NCBI GenBank assembly: GCA_019359395.1
Contig: JAHHHK010000019.1
Coordinates: 91,343 to 155,342, forward strand
Direction: 5' to 3'
From: Komarekiella atlantica HA4396-MV6
GTDB lineage: Bacteria; Cyanobacteriota; Cyanobacteriia; Cyanobacteriales; Nostocaceae
Length of the DNA: 64,000 nucleotides
The notes under the pieces are model-generated. The model made no database searches. It was given only the letters and a program-made list of their open reading frames with translations, and was not told where the DNA came from. The translations under genes and the position numbers were made by a program. Of this stretch, positions 1-8,930 are shown piece after piece. Every line of letters begins with the position of its first letter. Position 1 is the first letter of the stretch.

Positions 1-222
1 GTTAGCGCCTTCAAGATTAGCACCCTGTAAATTAGCCTTTCTCAAATCAACGCCTATTAAGTGAGCACCTTTCAGGTTCACACCTGTTAAATCACATCCA
101 AAACATTCTCTAGTTTCTAGCAAGCGCCGGAGGGGGGTAGTGTTTTCAGCTTTTACGGGAATGGGAGCAGTTAAAGCTACTGTGCTGAGTAAAGCTGCTG
201 CTGTGAGAAATATCGCTTTCAT
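1..222 (-). CDS. Pentapeptide-repeat protein, N-terminal part (cut by window start)
   Basis: The reading frame starts at 222 with ATG, preceded by a clear GGAGGTA ribosome binding site (229-235), and runs open to base 1, so the C-terminus lies outside the window. The first 25 residues form a signal peptide ([20 protein letters not shown], then a processing region). A cysteine pair in ECFGCDL is followed by five-residue steps such as [30 protein letters not shown], which is the A(D/N)LXX pattern of pentapeptide repeats. Such proteins fold as right-handed quadrilateral beta-helices; the biological role of the many cyanobacterial members is mostly unknown. A periplasmic or secreted location is inferred from the signal peptide. 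Confidence 0.85.
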   Translation of the reverse strand, partial: MKAIFLTAAALLSTVALTAPIPVKAENTTPLRRLLETRECFGCDLTGVNLKGAHLIGVDLRKANLQGANLEGAN

Positions 223-610
223 TTTATGTACCTCCATGACTTCCAGAAGTTGTTGAATAACTAACTTTTACAGTACCTATTCTCTGCAAATCTCAGAATC
301 CTGTCCTCATGCGAGCGAAGTAATTTAAATTATCTATGAGACTACGTATTCTTTGTTGAGCTAGTCCGATAGGACTAAAATCAGATATGTATAAGAAAGC
401 CTTTTAAGTTGAATCAAAAATTTAAATTAAAATTTCAAACTTAATTCTGTTGTGCGATATGCCCAAATCCTGTATTAGTCTGGCAAAATTAAACCTGAAT
501 GCATATCAAAAACTCGAAACTACTTTCTTTTAACGTAGACATGGAGCATTTTACAGAAAAACACGTCAATTAATGAAAGAAGCATTATATGGGGAATTAA
601 AATCGAATGC
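223..610. other. Intergenic region without recognised gene
   Basis: AT-rich leader of the divergent pentapeptide-repeat gene and spacer before the repeat element that starts near 611. No open frame with coding character, RNA gene or clear promoter was recognised. Confidence 0.5.
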
Positions 611-968
611 CCCCTTTTGAAGCAGGGCTGTTTCATTCCCCAAAAGACCTTAATTTACAAGCGTATCAGTCAAAAAAATCAGGTTGCTAAACAATCTAAT
701 TGGGTCGAAAACCAGGCGTTCGCACTGAAATTTATTGTTTGAGACAGTAATTTTTTGATTACCAACTCACTAAAATTTCTGGTTGATACTCTTGACAAAA
801 TCCTGATCTAAGCGAATAGACCTCTTGCAAAAGTCAGAAAACTATTAGTGTCATTCTGACCAGAACGTAGTGGAGGGAAGAATCTCCGAGATGTTTCGCT
901 CCGCTCAACATGACAATTTAAGCATTTATGCAAGAGGTCTAATGAAACAGCCCTGCCCCTTAAAAGGG
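611..968. repeat. Inverted-repeat element (~360 bp) carrying a nested MITE-like repeat
   Basis: The left end (611-637, CCCCTTTTGAAGCAGGGCTG then TTTCATT) is the reverse complement of the right end (AATGAAACAGCCCTGCCCCT then TAAAAGGG, 941-968), with a few mismatches. The interior has no coding capacity. The 123 bp repeat at 818-940 sits directly inside the right arm, which suggests that it inserted into an older element. Confidence 0.55.
818..940. repeat. MITE-like repeat, copy A (AGACCTCTTGCA ends)
   Basis: The 123 bp repeat has perfect 12 bp terminal inverted repeats AGACCTCTTGCA / TGCAAGAGGTCT. A second copy at 47807-47971 shares nearly all of the sequence but carries about 42 extra bases in the middle. 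A single related end (AGACCTCTTGCATAAGTC) occurs near 45188. It has no coding capacity, as expected of a non-autonomous element. Confidence 0.75.
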
Positions 969-1087
969 AGTTGGGGGATCTGAAACTACGGGAAATTGAG
1001 TGTTTGAGCTGAAGTTGACACCAATGGGCAATGCCGTGCCCCTACGGGTATACTAGGAAACGCTATATTATCACTGCAACTTTTGAT

Positions 1088-1594
1088 CTAATCTAAATTT
1101 TGACGAATATTTATTATGTAAAAGTAGCCATCTTTGAATAAACAATTATTTCCTATAGCTTTGATTTCAAGATATAATAACCCTTTATATAGATTTATAT
1201 TTATATTATCGAATACTGTTACTTCACTTAAAGTATTAACATTGATAAACTTTTGGTTAACTAAACGTGCAGATGTTGATAAGTTATCTATCGTCAAAAG
1301 CTTAACTTGAAATACTCCTTTTAAATATAACCTTATATTTATATGTTTTATGTTAATGTAATTCTTCCACTTTTGGACTGAGAAAGCATTAAAATAAGTA
1401 TTAAATCTAATGCTTCCACCTTTTTTTAGCTCAACAATATTTTGTTCGTAATTAAGCACAGAATTATAGTTTAATCTTACAAATAGTTTTTCTACACTAC
1501 TATAAATATCTGATGGTAAGATAATATTTTGCAGTGTAATAGTAGCTGTAGTATATTGATTGTCAACTATTGGTTGTGCTAAAACATCTAACAT
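1088..1594 (-). CDS. Orphan GlfT2-like N-terminal beta-sandwich domain protein (probably truncated)
   Basis: The 168-residue protein resembles the N-terminal domain of galactofuranosyltransferases of the GlfT2 type: a stretch NTYFNAFSVQKW (residues ~65-76) is followed by alternating hydrophobic strands (INIRLYLKGVFQVKLL), which matches the family signature of a TYFN-x-F-x5-W segment before a beta-sandwich. In full-length enzymes this domain precedes a GT2 catalytic domain of several hundred residues that adds sugars to polysaccharide. Here the frame stops at 1088 and no catalytic domain follows, so it is either a stand-alone domain or the 5' remnant of a broken glycosyltransferase gene. The gene is much richer in A+T than its neighbours. 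Family assignment rests on pattern recall only. Confidence 0.5.
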   Translation of the reverse strand: MLDVLAQPIVDNQYTTATITLQNIILPSDIYSSVEKLFVRLNYNSVLNYEQNIVELKKGGSIRFNTYFNAFSVQKWKNYINIKHINIRLYLKGVFQVKLLTIDNLSTSARLVNQKFINVNTLSEVTVFDNININLYKGLLYLEIKAIGNNCLFKDGYFYIINIRQNLD

Positions 1595-2280
1595 TCTGAC
1601 TCAGTAGAAAATTTTAAAGGTTGAAAAGATATGACTTAGCTCAAAAATTTAACTTGTTAGACTTTTTTAACTTGTTAGACTTTTGAACTCGTCTGTCTAA
1701 AGAGTGATTAATTTAGCTCAAAAAAGCTTATTTAAGTAAAATAGACTACATTTAACAGTAAACAGTAAACGGTAAACAGTTATCAGTCAAGATAATTTGG
1801 TTTAAGGGGTGCTCACTTCCAACTGAAAACTCATAACTCAAAGCCGATTGGTGGCAAGCGCTATCTGGCTGGTTTAAATCCCTCACCATACCCCTTGATT
1901 ACTGTTTACTGTTTACTGTTTACTGATTCAATTGTGAGCGGTTGAGTTAAAAATAGTTAAGTGAAGCTTGCTTATTGTTGGTTTTAAATTATTATCTAGA
2001 CTGTGGTGTAAAGCGCAACTATAACCGTTGCCATTTTGGGTTTTAACTATATTTGTAAAATCCGATCGCTATTCTGAGTTAATATTGATTAATCGCAAAT
2101 CAAAGATCGGCGTCATTCTAGGAATCAGAACAACTCCGATTTTTTAGTATGCAAAAAATAAAGATGCACTTTTTGGCACACCCCTCATTGCGATAAAAAG
2201 TGTTTAGCTTTACATATCTTCCCGAATTTTTTACAAAACTGATGTAACTTTGTTCTACATTAGCCAGAATTTTGAATTGC
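1595..2280. other. Intergenic region with heptanucleotide repeats
   Basis: No gene recognised. It holds the inverted pair of CAGTAAA-type repeats listed separately and, at about 1651-1684, a duplicated AACTTGTTAGACTTTT unit. Confidence 0.5.
1755..1925. repeat. STRR: inverted pair of CAGTAAA heptamer arrays
   Basis: ACAGTAAACAGTAAACGGTA with a further AACAGT (1755-1780) and its mirror ACTGTTTACTGTTTACTGTT with a further TACTG (1901-1925) are tandem seven-base repeats in opposite orientation about 120 bp apart. Such short tandemly repeated repetitive sequences are characteristic of heterocystous cyanobacteria. Related arrays occur at 11593-11625 and 12035-12074. Confidence 0.7.
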
Positions 2281-2499
2281 TTAAGCCTTGGATGTCGGTT
2301 TCAAAAATAGCCACGCCACAAAGAATGTCGCCGCTGTAAATAGTTGCGTTAAATCCAAAGCAGATAGATAGCCATCGGCAAATGAAGCAATACTGCGGTC
2401 AGTAATGCCAAATACCCAAGATGAGAGGCCAAACAGCCAAATTCCATTCTTGAGATTTCCGACAAATTCCTTAGAGTCTGATGGTTCTTGGTCGTTCAT
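2281..2499 (-). CDS. Small hypothetical membrane protein
   Basis: A 72-residue protein with a hydrophilic, acidic N-terminus and two hydrophobic segments (about residues 20-33 and 52-66), ending in a positively charged tail (KPTSKA), which suggests two membrane passes with the C-terminus on the cytoplasmic side. No family is recognised. The upstream minus-strand sequence GAGCAGAAG is a weak ribosome binding site. It stands alone between two non-coding regions, so the call rests on frame length and a protein-like hydrophobicity pattern. Confidence 0.5.
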   Translation of the reverse strand: MNDQEPSDSKEFVGNLKNGIWLFGLSSWVFGITDRSIASFADGYLSALDLTQLFTAATFFVAWLFLKPTSKA

Positions 2500-2967
2500 A
2501 ATCTTCTGCTCAGTTTGTGAAGAATCTGGTGATTGATTAGTAAAAACTTTTTTAACTCCTGACGCTGAATTTACTTTATATTAATAAATATTTCAGGTGC
2601 TTGACTTCCCTACTTGTAGGTACATCTCCTAATCTTGACATTCCTCCTTTGGTTAAGTCACCTTGGATGCACTGCGATGGCTTGAGTTGTGAGCTTATCA
2701 GCCTGGAATTTAAATATTTTCATTACTAAATCATTAAAAAACCATATAAACATTTATAGATGTATTACAAAAAATACTCCATAAGGCAGATGTATTTTAA
2801 TGGCAGCTTAATACTAAAGAGAACGCGCCTATGGCTATTGACTACAAAAGGATGCGTATCAGGTATTTATATCCTGAAAATTTCGGACTTCATTCTTTAG
2901 ATACTCATGACTCAGTTGCACAATTTACTTAAATCTAAAGAAGGGCAATAGTTGATAAACTTAGTTA
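2500..2967. other. Intergenic region, nothing recognised
   Basis: AT-rich spacer between the divergent small membrane protein and uvsE. It presumably carries both promoters; no specific box was recognised. Confidence 0.4.
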
Positions 2968-3909
2968 ATGACTGCAATTCATCTTCAAAATCTAGTTAAT
3001 GCACAGCAGTGCCCAGAAAGCACTTTGCCCGACTTAGGGCTAGTTTGCATCACTTTTGATAAACAGGTGCGCTTTCGGACAATGACGCGCACACGCTACT
3101 TAAAACTCTCCTTAAGTGAGCGTGAAAGTGCCTTAAGAGAACTATATGGACACAACTTACAGCGTTTGCATGATGCTCTGTGCTTTTGTCAGGAGAACGG
3201 AATTCGGCTGTATCGCATCTCCTCTGGTTTGTTTCCTTTGAGTGACATGGAAGACGAAATCGGCGCAAACATTTTAGAGGAAATGAGCGCTAACTTAGGC
3301 GAAATTGGTCAGCAAGCTCAAGCATTAGGCATTAGAATGGTGTTGCACCCAGACCAATATGTAGTGTTGAGTTCTGATTCTGCCGAAGTGGTGCAAGCAA
3401 GTATCAAAATTTTAGAACGACATGCCCGCACATTTGACTTACTGAGTTTACCGCGATCGCCTTGGTCATTGATGAATATTCATGGTGGCAAATCTCAACG
3501 CACCGAACAACTAGCAAGAGTAATTTCAGAATTACCACAAGCAATTAAAAGCCGTTTAACTTTAGAGAATGATGAATACGCTTACAGTGCCAGCGAAATT
3601 TTAGCAGTGTGTCAGCAAGCTGGTATACCGATGGTATTCGATGCCCATCACCATATTTGCCACGAAAACTTAGACAGCTACGATCATCCGAGTGTAGCAG
3701 AAATGTTTTACGCAGCGCGAGAAACTTGGGCAAATCCAGATTGGCAGTTAGTGCATATTTCTAATGGTGAAGTCGCTTTCAACGACAGAAAACACAGTGA
3801 TTTGATTACTGCTATGCCCAATGTCTACCATGAAGCACCGTGGATAGAAGTCGAAGCCAAACACAAAGAAGAAGCGATCGCTCATTTGCGCTCTTGGTGG
3901 CTTATATAG
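2968..3909 (+). CDS. uvsE: UV DNA damage endonuclease (UvsE/UVDE)
   Basis: The 313-residue protein is a TIM-barrel UVDE. It carries the family landmarks in order: LGLVCIT, YRISSGLFPL (about 77-86), HPDQYVVLSS (about 130-139), NIHGGKSQR, LENDE, VFDAHHHICH (about 223-232), HISNG, HSDLI and EVEAKHKEEAI. The His, Glu and Asp residues in these blocks are the metal ligands of the family. UVDE nicks DNA immediately 5' of cyclobutane dimers and 6-4 photoproducts, starting a repair route independent of UvrABC and photolyase. The length fits the family (about 300 residues). An AAGAAGGG run lies too far upstream (about 24 bases) to be a convincing ribosome binding site. Hsp70-like gene follows on the same strand after 64 bases; no functional link is implied. 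Confidence 0.95.
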   Translation: MTAIHLQNLVNAQQCPESTLPDLGLVCITFDKQVRFRTMTRTRYLKLSLSERESALRELYGHNLQRLHDALCFCQENGIRLYRISSGLFPLSDMEDEIGANILEEMSANLGEIGQQAQALGIRMVLHPDQYVVLSSDSAEVVQASIKILERHARTFDLLSLPRSPWSLMNIHGGKSQRTEQLARVISELPQAIKSRLTLENDEYAYSASEILAVCQQAGIPMVFDAHHHICHENLDSYDHPSVAEMFYAARETWANPDWQLVHISNGEVAFNDRKHSDLITAMPNVYHEAPWIEVEAKHKEEAIAHLRSWWLI

Positions 3910-3973
3910 AATAATCACAATTGGCACTCTTTACCCTAATGTTTGTATCTTGGCGCGAAATCATCAATAATAT

Positions 3974-5572
3974 ATGGCGATCGCAATCGATTTTGGTACT
4001 AGCAACACAGTTATTACTCGTTGGAATCCCGTCACCCAGCAGCCAGAAACCCTAAATCTACCTGGGTTATCAATTCAACAAAGTTTAAATCCGCCATTGA
4101 TTCCCAGCTTAGTTTATGTTGAAGAAGCAACACAGGGTAAAATCTTAGTAGGGCAACAAGTACGCGATCGCGGTTTTGACCTCAAAGGCGAAGCACGATT
4201 TTTTCGCAGCTTCAAACGGGGAATCGGAGCAGATATCCAAGGATTCTTACCTGAACTAGATGGAGAAGTCATCACCTTTGAACAGGTAGGGCAATGGTTT
4301 CTCACCAAGGTAATCGAACAACTAATACCCCTGCAAGGTGGGTTAGATTCTTTGGTATTAACAGTCCCCGTAGACAGCTTTGAAGCTTATCGTCATTGGT
4401 TGGGAAAAGTTTGTCAATCTCTCCCCGTCGAACAAGTGCGGATGCTAGATGAACCCACAGCCGCAGCTTTGGGTTATGGCTTAGCAAATCAAGAAATTCT
4501 TTTAGTAATTGACTTTGGTGGCGGTACTTTGGATTTATCCCTTGTACAGTTGGCTCAAGGTGTGCAAGCAGGCACAAAACCCCTAGGATTTATTCTCAAG
4601 TGGGGCAATAAATCTTTGGCTGAAGACTCCAAGCAAAAGGTAAAAACTGCGCGTGTACTAGCAAAAGCTGGGCAAAATTTAGGCGGTACTGATATTGATA
4701 ATTGGTTAGTAGATTACTTTGCTAAAACTCAAGGATTAGCGGTAAGTCCCCTGACAACACGACTCGCAGAAAAGGTAAAAATTCAACTATCAACTCAAAA
4801 CCAAGCCAGTGAAGTTTATTTTGACGATGAGACATTTGAAAGCTACGAACTGGAACTAAACCGTGATACCCTAGAAAATATCCTCAAAGAACACGCATTT
4901 TTTGAGTTACTAGATGAGTCGATGACGACATTATTGCAGCAAGCAAGACGCCAGGGAATAGAACTTGCAGATATTAATGCAGTGTTGTTAGTTGGTGGGA
5001 CTGTGCAATTACCAGCAGTGCAGACATGGGTAAAACAGTATTTTCAGCCAGAGAAAATTCGTTGCGAACGTCCTTTTGAAGCGATCGCCCAAGGTGCATT
5101 ACAGTTAGCTCAAGGCATAGAAATTAAAGACTTTCTCTACCATAGTTACGGTGTCCGTTACTGGGATCGCCGCAAAGGGCATCACAAATGGCATCCGATT
5201 ATTCAAGCTGGACAAGCATACCCCATGAGTCAGCCAATGGAATTAGTTTTAGGCGCGTCTTTGGAAAATCAACCCAGTATTGAACTAATTATGGGAGAAT
5301 TGGGAGCAGATACAGGTAACACCGAAGTTTATTTTGATGGCGATCGCTTAATTACTCGCCGTTCTGATAATGGTGAAACCACCGTTAAGCCCTTAAACGA
5401 TCAAGAAGGTGCTAGAACAATAGCCCAGCTTACACCAACTGGATATCCAGGAAGCGATCGGATTAAAATCCTCTTTAAGGTTGATGAACAACGCTTTTTG
5501 CGAATTACCGTTGAGGACTTATTGACAAATAACACACTGTTGGAAAATCAACTTGTAGCACAGTTGAGTTAA
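3974..5572 (+). CDS. Hsp70 family protein (DnaK-like, divergent)
   Basis: The 532-residue protein contains the actin/Hsp70 ATPase fold: phosphate-1 loop AIDFGTSNT (residues 4-12), phosphate-2 loop LVIDFGGGTLDLS (about 176-188) and adenosine motif VLLVGGTVQLPAV (about 338-350). It is about 100 residues shorter than DnaK; the C-terminal part is a short beta-rich segment without the typical helical lid, so it is not the housekeeping chaperone. An insert rich in Lys around residues 210-235 separates lobes. Cyanobacteria carry several such stand-alone Hsp70-like proteins of unknown client range. ATP-dependent chaperone activity is inferred from the fold only. No DnaJ or GrpE gene is nearby. Confidence 0.85.
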   Translation: MAIAIDFGTSNTVITRWNPVTQQPETLNLPGLSIQQSLNPPLIPSLVYVEEATQGKILVGQQVRDRGFDLKGEARFFRSFKRGIGADIQGFLPELDGEVITFEQVGQWFLTKVIEQLIPLQGGLDSLVLTVPVDSFEAYRHWLGKVCQSLPVEQVRMLDEPTAAALGYGLANQEILLVIDFGGGTLDLSLVQLAQGVQAGTKPLGFILKWGNKSLAEDSKQKVKTARVLAKAGQNLGGTDIDNWLVDYFAKTQGLAVSPLTTRLAEKVKIQLSTQNQASEVYFDDETFESYELELNRDTLENILKEHAFFELLDESMTTLLQQARRQGIELADINAVLLVGGTVQLPAVQTWVKQYFQPEKIRCERPFEAIAQGALQLAQGIEIKDFLYHSYGVRYWDRRKGHHKWHPIIQAGQAYPMSQPMELVLGASLENQPSIELIMGELGADTGNTEVYFDGDRLITRRSDNGETTVKPLNDQEGARTIAQLTPTGYPGSDRIKILFKVDEQRFLRITVEDLLTNNTLLENQLVAQLS

Positions 5573-5710
5573 ATTCGCGAGATTGTTCATTTGCTCAGAC
5601 AAAATCTCTGGCGTTTTTGAGTAGAAATATGAATTGGTATCACGCAGAGGCGCAGAGTCGCAGAGGGTAAGAGTTGAGAATACACAAACTCCTACTCTCC
5701 GCGCCTCTGT

Positions 5711-5779
5711 CTTGAAAAGTTTCCTGCGGTTCGCGTTAGCGTCTCGTAAGAGAGGGAAACCCTCTTTCAGAACTTTTCG
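5711..5779. repeat. CTTGAAAAGTT/AACTTTTCG module, copy 1
   Basis: A 69 bp insert with the family ends CTTGAAAAGTTTCC and AGAACTTTTCG and an internal GAGGGAAACCCTC hairpin. It interrupts a GCGCCTCTG/CTGCGTCTCTGCG repeat, so the left flank reads CTGT and the right flank CTGC. The host repeat is also present at 36622-36770, where a different module occupies the same position. Confidence 0.75.
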
Positions 5780-5831
5780 CTGCGTCTCTGCGTGAGATAA
5801 ATTCATACCCAGACTCACCAACACCAAACCC

Positions 5832-6716
5832 CTACTCCTCACTCCAAGTTCGCAACTGCAAATACACTAGTACCATCGTCACTGCTAACAGCACTGTCGC
5901 GCCGGCTGCTGCATAGCCAAAATCAAATTGACCAAAAGCTTCTTGGTAAATGTAGTAAACCAGTAAATTAGTCGAATTCAGCGGCCCACCGCCAGTAATC
6001 ACATAAACTTGCTCAAAACTCCGCAATGTAAAAATCGCAGTGGTGACAATTGCAAATATGATAGTCGGTTGCAATCCGGGCAGGGTAATATGCCAGAATT
6101 GTTGCCAAGCGTTTGCCCCATCCAAATCTGCTGCTTCGTAACGACTGGGAGGAATTGCTTGCAACCCCGCTAAGAATACCACCATATTGAAACCCAGTTG
6201 TTTCCAAATGCTTAATAATATCAGTACTGGCATTGCCCAAAATATGTCTCCAAGCCAGGGTATTGCCGGAATGCCAAAAACAGCTAAAAGTCCGTTAGCT
6301 GGGCCCGATGTTTGAAACAGCCAGCGAAATCCTAAACCAGCCGCCACAAGCGAAATAATTGAAGGTAAAAAATAGGCACTTCGCAATATTCCCCGCAAGG
6401 CTAGGGAGCGATTTAGTAGTACTGCTAGTCCCAAGGGAATAACTAAGCTGGGAATAACGGTGGCAACTGTAAAATAAGAAGTGTTACCAAGAACTTGCCA
6501 GAAATCGGGGTTGAGTAGCAAACGCCAGTAGTTTTTTATGCCTATCCAATAAGTACCTGATGAGGTGAAACTACCAGCGGTGAAACTAAGGTAAAACAAA
6601 TAGGCGATCGGCCAAATAATAAAGACGCCTAGTAAAATTAGTGCTGGTGTGAGAAAAATCCAGGCTGCCACAGTATCATTATCCAGCAGTTGCATAGGCG
6701 ATCGGTTTTTTTTCAT
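5832..6716 (-). CDS. Carbohydrate ABC transporter permease (MalF/UgpA type)
   Basis: A 294-residue inner-membrane protein with six predicted membrane spans. The EAA motif that contacts the ATPase is visible as YEAADLDGANAWQQFWHITL (about residues 197-216), typical of binding-protein-dependent sugar permeases. The N-terminal span (AWIFLTPALILLGVFIIWPI) matches the MalF/UgpA group. Such permeases work as heterodimers with a MalG/UgpE partner plus a binding protein and an ATPase; none of these is adjacent, the neighbours being on the opposite strand. The substrate therefore cannot be read from context. Start at 6716 is the first ATG of the frame (KKNRSPMQ). Confidence 0.88.
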   Translation of the reverse strand: MKKNRSPMQLLDNDTVAAWIFLTPALILLGVFIIWPIAYLFYLSFTAGSFTSSGTYWIGIKNYWRLLLNPDFWQVLGNTSYFTVATVIPSLVIPLGLAVLLNRSLALRGILRSAYFLPSIISLVAAGLGFRWLFQTSGPANGLLAVFGIPAIPWLGDIFWAMPVLILLSIWKQLGFNMVVFLAGLQAIPPSRYEAADLDGANAWQQFWHITLPGLQPTIIFAIVTTAIFTLRSFEQVYVITGGGPLNSTNLLVYYIYQEAFGQFDFGYAAAGATVLLAVTMVLVYLQLRTWSEE

Positions 6717-6778
6717 GGCAATGGTGGCTAGTGTAGGGTTGTTATTCGTAGAAGTACTGTTAAGATCCTGTCAATCTA

Positions 6779-7732
6779 ATGACTCTTACGCAAATGCTTA
6801 AATTCGCATACTTGGGCAAACTTCAAATCGCTAGCAAATTACTTAGCTTTAGCGTATTTATAATACTACTGATGAAACTCGAACCAACTGTAGTTGCTCA
6901 GCCTGCCACAGCACCAACGCCAACGCCATCTCAACCAACTAAGCAGACAAACCCGATTGTCCAAAAATTATCGGGGCAATGGCAAACTCAAGAGTCTTCA
7001 TCGCTTCAAAGACTAACCTTCATTTTCACACCAGAAGGCAAATTATTTATCTTATTGCCCAATCCTAATACTCTTGTTGCCGCCGAAGTTAAATATCGCA
7101 TCAACCCGACGCCACAACCTATGCATCTAGATGTCACAATTCCCAGTAATCAGCAACCAGTATTGACAATTTTTGAATTTACTGCTGATGGTCAGATGCG
7201 ATTGCAATTAGATGAAACCAATCCGGGAAAACCTAGACCCACAGCTTTTTCTCCAAAAGCATCGCTATTCAAAAAAGTTTCCGATGCTACTACATTGCCT
7301 GATAATATCCAACTTATCGACCCAAAAACAGGAAATCAAGCAACCAATCAGCAAGAAGTTGAAGGTAAACAAATTATTGATACTATAAACCGCGGACAAC
7401 AGGCCTACTATCTGGAATACCAAAAGTTTGGTACAACTATTGAGCAACTAGGTCTTGATATTAAGCCAGAAACCGAGAATTACCGTTATCGAATACTATC
7501 CCAAGACAAGCAAACCCAAAGTGTAATCAGCACAGCTGTTGCCAAAAAGCCTGAGTTAAGAAGCTATACGGGCATTACATTTGTCAGAAAAATTAAAGGT
7601 GAAACTCTCACAAGTACGGCTATTTGTGAAACTGATAAACCCTCAGCTAAACCGCCACTTCCGCCAACGCTTCCTTCCAATAATTTTCAGCAAGTTAAAT
7701 GTCCAGTAGGCTCGCATTTATTAGTAAGATAG
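6779..7732 (+). CDS. Secreted protein with C-terminal type IV pilin-like (G/H) domain
   Basis: The 317-residue protein begins with a charged stretch and a hydrophobic segment (about residues 20-34) followed by AQPA, a likely signal peptide, then a Pro/Thr-rich linker (PTPTPSQPT). The middle (about 60-170) is an unassigned beta-rich region. The C-terminal half (about 195-315) starts with GKQIIDTINRGQQAYYLE and resembles the cyanobacterial type IV pilin-like G/H domain, which is usually found after a prepilin N-terminus but here follows a Sec-type leader. A periplasmic or cell-surface role is inferred. purN follows after only seven bases on the same strand, so the two may be co-transcribed. Confidence 0.7.
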   Translation: MTLTQMLKFAYLGKLQIASKLLSFSVFIILLMKLEPTVVAQPATAPTPTPSQPTKQTNPIVQKLSGQWQTQESSSLQRLTFIFTPEGKLFILLPNPNTLVAAEVKYRINPTPQPMHLDVTIPSNQQPVLTIFEFTADGQMRLQLDETNPGKPRPTAFSPKASLFKKVSDATTLPDNIQLIDPKTGNQATNQQEVEGKQIIDTINRGQQAYYLEYQKFGTTIEQLGLDIKPETENYRYRILSQDKQTQSVISTAVAKKPELRSYTGITFVRKIKGETLTSTAICETDKPSAKPPLPPTLPSNNFQQVKCPVGSHLLVR

Positions 7733-7739
7733 AAGTTTT

Positions 7740-8414
7740 ATGAGTAATAATTTCCCAGTAAATGCTGATACTGCTTGCCTGATTTCTCCCAACATCTCTA
7801 GCAACCAATTTACACAAAGCGCTCCTTTGAAATTGGGGATTATGGCTTCTGGGAATGGTAGCAATTTTGAGGTGGTTGCTCAAGCTATTGAAGATGGACA
7901 GTTAAACGCTCAAATTCAAGTTTTGATTTATAATAATCCCTCGGCTAAAGCAGCGGTAAGGGCAGCAAACAGAGGTGTAGAGGCTGTTTTATTAAATCAC
8001 CGCAACTACAAAAGCCGGGAAGAGTTTGACGAGCAAATTGTCCAGACATTGCAGAAATATGATGTTGAATGGGTGATTATGGCCGGCTGGATGCGACTGG
8101 TGACAGAAGTGTTAATCGATGCTTTTCCCAACAAGATTATTAATATCCACCCTAGTTTGTTGCCTAGTTTTAAAGGAGTTCATGCTGTCGAACAAGCTTT
8201 GGCATCTGGGGTAAAAATTACTGGCTGTACAGCGCATATAGCTTGTTTAGAGGTGGACAGTGGCCCAATATTAATGCAAGCAGCAGTGCCAGTACTACCA
8301 GACGATACACCAGAAACACTCCACGCCAGGATTCAAATTCAGGAACATCGAATTTTACCACAGGCGATCGCACTAGCAGCTTACTCGTCAAAAACTACAC
8401 TTAATCGAACGTAG
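7740..8414 (+). CDS. purN: Phosphoribosylglycinamide formyltransferase (GART, PurN)
   Basis: The 224-residue enzyme transfers a formyl group from 10-formyl-THF to GAR, the third step of purine synthesis. The family signatures are present: GIMASGNGSNFE near residue 33, IYNNPSAKA, VIMAGWMRL, INIHPSLLPSFKG with the catalytic Asn-x-His, and the catalytic Asp in LEVDSGPILMQ. The first 30 residues precede the canonical start of the fold, which is a common short extension in cyanobacterial PurN. ATG at 7740 follows AGATAGAAG, a plausible ribosome binding site. It lies seven bases after the pilin-like gene. Confidence 0.95.
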   Translation: MSNNFPVNADTACLISPNISSNQFTQSAPLKLGIMASGNGSNFEVVAQAIEDGQLNAQIQVLIYNNPSAKAAVRAANRGVEAVLLNHRNYKSREEFDEQIVQTLQKYDVEWVIMAGWMRLVTEVLIDAFPNKIINIHPSLLPSFKGVHAVEQALASGVKITGCTAHIACLEVDSGPILMQAAVPVLPDDTPETLHARIQIQEHRILPQAIALAAYSSKTTLNRT

Positions 8415-8575
8415 AAATACATAAGCCAGACTTTACAGGCATTAAACATTTAGAAGACTACAGTTAATGATTGCAACATCTCTACTATCTGTCGCATTTT
8501 TTTCAAAATGTTATAACCCCGAAAAAGCAACCCTTTCAAGGTGGATCAACATTTTGCTCAAAAAATCTCTTTTTA

Positions 8576-8762
8576 ATCTCTTCTCTCTGTGTTCTCCGCG
8601 CCCTCTGCGGTTCAAGAGTCATTTATTTAACCACAGCGAGAAGTCTGAGCGGAGGTTTCCGACGCTCCTACGTCGCTAACGCTGCGCTATCCGTTGGCGC
8701 AGCCCGCCGCAGGCATCAGAACTTCTCAAGACAGAGGCACAGAGGACACAGAGAGAAGAGAT
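8576..8762. repeat. Inverted-repeat element with a nested CTGT-flanked module
   Basis: The left arm TCTCTTCTCTCTGTGTTCTC is the reverse complement of the right arm GAGGACACAGAGAGAAGAGA with small gaps. The interior 8637-8730 is a separate module (reverse orientation: CGAGAAGT at one end, ACTTCTCAAG at the other) flanked on both sides by ACAG. Outside the arms, CTTTCAAGGTG (8533-8543) and CACCTTGAAAG (8776-8786) form a further inverted pair. The open frames crossing this stretch are repeat-derived and not genes. Confidence 0.65.
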
Positions 8763-8930
8763 AGGTTTTACGAGTCACCTTGAAAGACTTGTAGATGTTG
8801 AAGCTGTAGTTACAAATACTGATGATTGGATAAGTAAAACTAAAGTCATATTATCTATAATTAATAATTAATTATAAATACTTCTTAAATAATAAGTAAG
8901 CTAGAAGTTTTATTAACTAAAACTTCTTTT

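Noticed and set aside
8467..8764. Two overlapping plus-strand frames of 70 and 97 codons after purN
   Set aside because: They consist of an inverted-repeat element; no coding character or family.
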